A stretch of 64,000 nucleotides of DNA from Linyphia triangularis (taxonomy: Eukaryota; Arthropoda; Arachnida; Araneae; Linyphiidae). The DNA lies in contig OZ021722.1 in NCBI GenBank assembly GCA_963978545.1, forward strand, positions 13,644,301 through 13,708,300. The letters run 5' to 3'. The notes under the pieces are model-generated. The model was not told the origin of the DNA and made no database searches. It worked only from the letters and a program-made list of their open reading frames with translations. Positions 62,045 through 64,000 of the stretch are shown piece after piece (position 1 is the stretch's first letter; every line of letters begins with the position of its first letter). The position numbers and the translations under genes are program-made.

Positions 62045-63308
62045 TACGAACCATGGGAAAGTAATGTCATTTTTCAACATTAAATTCAAACAGATAAATT
62101 ATTACCAAGTTTTAATTTTTAATCAATGATGTAATCACCCTCGTTATCAACGATCTTTTGCCATCTACTGTGCAAATTTTCAATGCCGGATTGGTAAAAA
62201 TCAATTGGTTTTTTGAACAAAATATCTGGAGATGGAATTTTGGACATCATACGAATTTTCAAATTTTTCGCCACTCAGAAAATGTTGTAGCGATTGAATA
62301 AGTGGAAATCTGATGGTGCAATATCAGAAGAGTACGGTGGGTGAGGCAATACCTCCCATCCCAATTCATTAAAAAAAAATTCAGGATTCGTCTTGCGCAG
62401 TGCCATCTTGCATAATCGTGTTGCAGAATAAAGCCTTTTCTCATGACAATCATTAAACACTTTTCAGTCAAAGATTGGTTTACTCGATACAACTGGTCAC
62501 AGTAAAAGTCTGCATTCACAGTTTGTCCAGGTTTCAGCAATTCAAAATGAATGATTCCGCGAATACTCTGCCAAACACACAAAAGAGAATTTTTTAGGTT
62601 TAAACCCGGCTTCATAGCGATTTATTCGGAGAGAGCTACTGCCTTTTACATTTTGGAATAAAATAGTGTACCCATTTTTCATCTCCAGGGACCAAGTGAT
62701 CAAAACACGCTTCTATATCATGCCTTTGAATCAATAAGTTGCATGTGGTATCTTTGTTTTCTTCAGACAGAATATGGGGGAACCAAACACCTGCTCTGCT
62801 TACTTTAGGAATCTGCTGCAAATGTTCTTGGATGGTTGACAAGATTGGTTAGGAGTGTTTGACAATCCCTCGATTGTCTGACACGGATTTGCTTCCACTT
62901 CCGTACTTAACAAGTCATTTTCTAAAGTTGTTGGTCTTCCTGATAACTACGAGTTGGAAAGATTGAAGTTATCAAATTTGAACTTAGAAAACCACCTTCG
63001 GCATTTAGGAACATCTAACGCGTTTGGATAAAAATTGCAAATGTTTTTTGTAGCAACCGTTGAGTGACTACCCTTGTGAAACTCAAAAAGCATACAATGA
63101 CGGATATGTACCTCTTCTGGTGTTTGGCTGGCCATTTAACAATAAATTGCAAAAAAAAATAAGATTTTATTACTTACGAGTAAACAAGTAACTCTAACCT
63201 TAAAATGTCTTTGGTACGACTTTGAAGTACAACATAATGAACTGATAAATCAAATGATTTACATATATCAACAAGCGCAAAAACGACATTACTTTCCGGT
63301 CTCCCTAA
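62045..63308 (-). mobile_element. mariner element, decayed, minus strand
   Basis: Right end (reversed) TTAGGGAGACCGGAAAGTAA followed by TA at 63,309-63,310. The left end is worn (CCATGGGAAAGTAATGTCAT). Both continue GTAATGTCGTTTTT-like. Length about 1.26 kb. Confidence 0.85.
62259..63135 (-). pseudogene. mariner transposase relic
   Basis: Starts MASQTPEEVHIRHCMLFEFH at 63,135 and continues in pieces: helix-turn-helix region, STIQEHLQQIPKVSRAGVWF, first catalytic Asp in PGDEKWVHY, LLCVWQSIRGIIHFELLKPG, second Asp in LQHDYARWHC (usual NARPH altered) and, after a frameshift, third Asp in HPPYSSDIAPSDFHLF. Multiple stops and frameshifts. It belongs to a different mariner group (mellifera/ant-bee type, from memory) from the element at 48.5 kb. 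Confidence 0.9.
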
Positions 63309-63606
63309 TACTAGGCCCCATTTAGTTACTTTGTCTGGAAAATCTACTAAAATGTTAAAAACAGAATTATTTCAAGTTAATGAATTAATTTGAATGACGT
63401 TCTTGTAAGAACTTTATAATAAATAAGAGAATAATAATTAAAAAACAATTGAGAAATTTAATGAGTAAAAATAATAATTATTAACTTGTATTAGAATATG
63501 TTACTATTCTTAAATTCAGTACAACTGTTTGCATTAAAAATTATTAATTTCAATAAAATGTAAAGAAAAAAATTGTTAATTAAAATATATGCAGTACAAG
63601 ACATAC

Positions 63607-63650
63607 CGAACACGCCTTCAGGTACCAATTATGATAAGGAGAATTTGGAT
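63607..63650 (-). CDS. Candidate 44-nt exon of an unidentified minus-strand gene
   Basis: Minus strand: acceptor TTTTGCTTTACAG and donor GTATGT bracket 44 bases. Only one frame is open: (N/D/H/Y)PNSPYHNWYLKACS, ending in phase 0, which joins in frame to the candidate exon at 59,852-59,924. The residues look protein-like and not AT-driven. I do not recognise the family. Confidence 0.42.
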
Positions 63651-64000
63651 CTGTAAAGCAAAATTTATAATAATTTAAAATATCAAGTTGTAACTGATAA
63701 GAAAATATTTTGCATTTTTTTTTTCTATTGAAGGTACAGATTCACTGCAACTTTTATAAATTCAACTGAACTAACAATTTTGAAGAAGACTAGTTTAAAC
63801 GCTTCTATAACAAAGGGGAAATATCTGCAGTTTTTTATATAAATTTAACCTGAGAAGTTATGGAAAATGATAAAAATATAATACAAATCAGTGGTATTAC
63901 GACTAGGTTTTCTATGCATTTCAATATATTGTTTCAAATAAATTTGCAACTTATAATTAATTTGAAACACTTCATTTAAGTTTTACATATATTTGAAAAA

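Overview
The window is eukaryotic: AT-rich, with spliceosomal GT-AG introns, tRNA-derived SINEs, mariner elements, many MITEs and microsatellites. The mix of mariners, a Helitron relic, TTAA-flanked MITEs and a single SAD/BRSK-type kinase gene suggests an arthropod. I cannot fix the group from sequence alone.

Layout. Positions 1-37,652 are dominated by one plus-strand gene, a SAD-A/BRSK serine/threonine kinase of the AMPK-related family. Sixteen coding exons are identified by reading frame, splice sites and continuous similarity to BRSK proteins. Together they give 2,058 nt, an unbroken frame of 685 residues plus stop. The first exon(s), carrying the glycine loop and ATP-binding lysine (about 60 residues in BRSK2), lie upstream of the window. 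The exons encode the rest of the kinase domain (HRD, DFG, LKB1-type T-loop Thr, CPE in place of APE), a UBA domain, a Pro/Ser-rich linker and the C-terminal KA1-like/autoinhibitory region.

The introns (0.09 to 7.4 kb) are filled with repeats: at least eight TTAA-flanked piggyBac-like MITEs, PIF/Harbinger-like and pogo-like MITEs, seven copies of one tRNA-derived SINE (five with clear 13-14 bp target duplications), two other tRNA-like repeats, a foldback mariner derivative, a decayed Helitron helicase, minisatellites, and long (TA)n and (TTTA)n tracts.

Positions 37,653-53,500 have no supported gene. They hold the kinase 3' flank with a minisatellite, long foldback repeats, a repeat with internal 146-bp tandem units, a 1.3-kb mariner with two in-frame stops, and a dispersed repeat split by a hAT-like MITE.

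Positions 53,500-64,000 hold a palindromic MITE expanded into a 209-bp tandem array, a gypsy-like solo LTR, a second decayed mariner on the minus strand, and three short minus-strand segments with good splice sites that may be the 3' end of an unidentified gene.

I see no new multi-gene system. The strongest unusual signal is the cluster of TTAA elements, including two cases where different elements sit back to back and share one TTAA.
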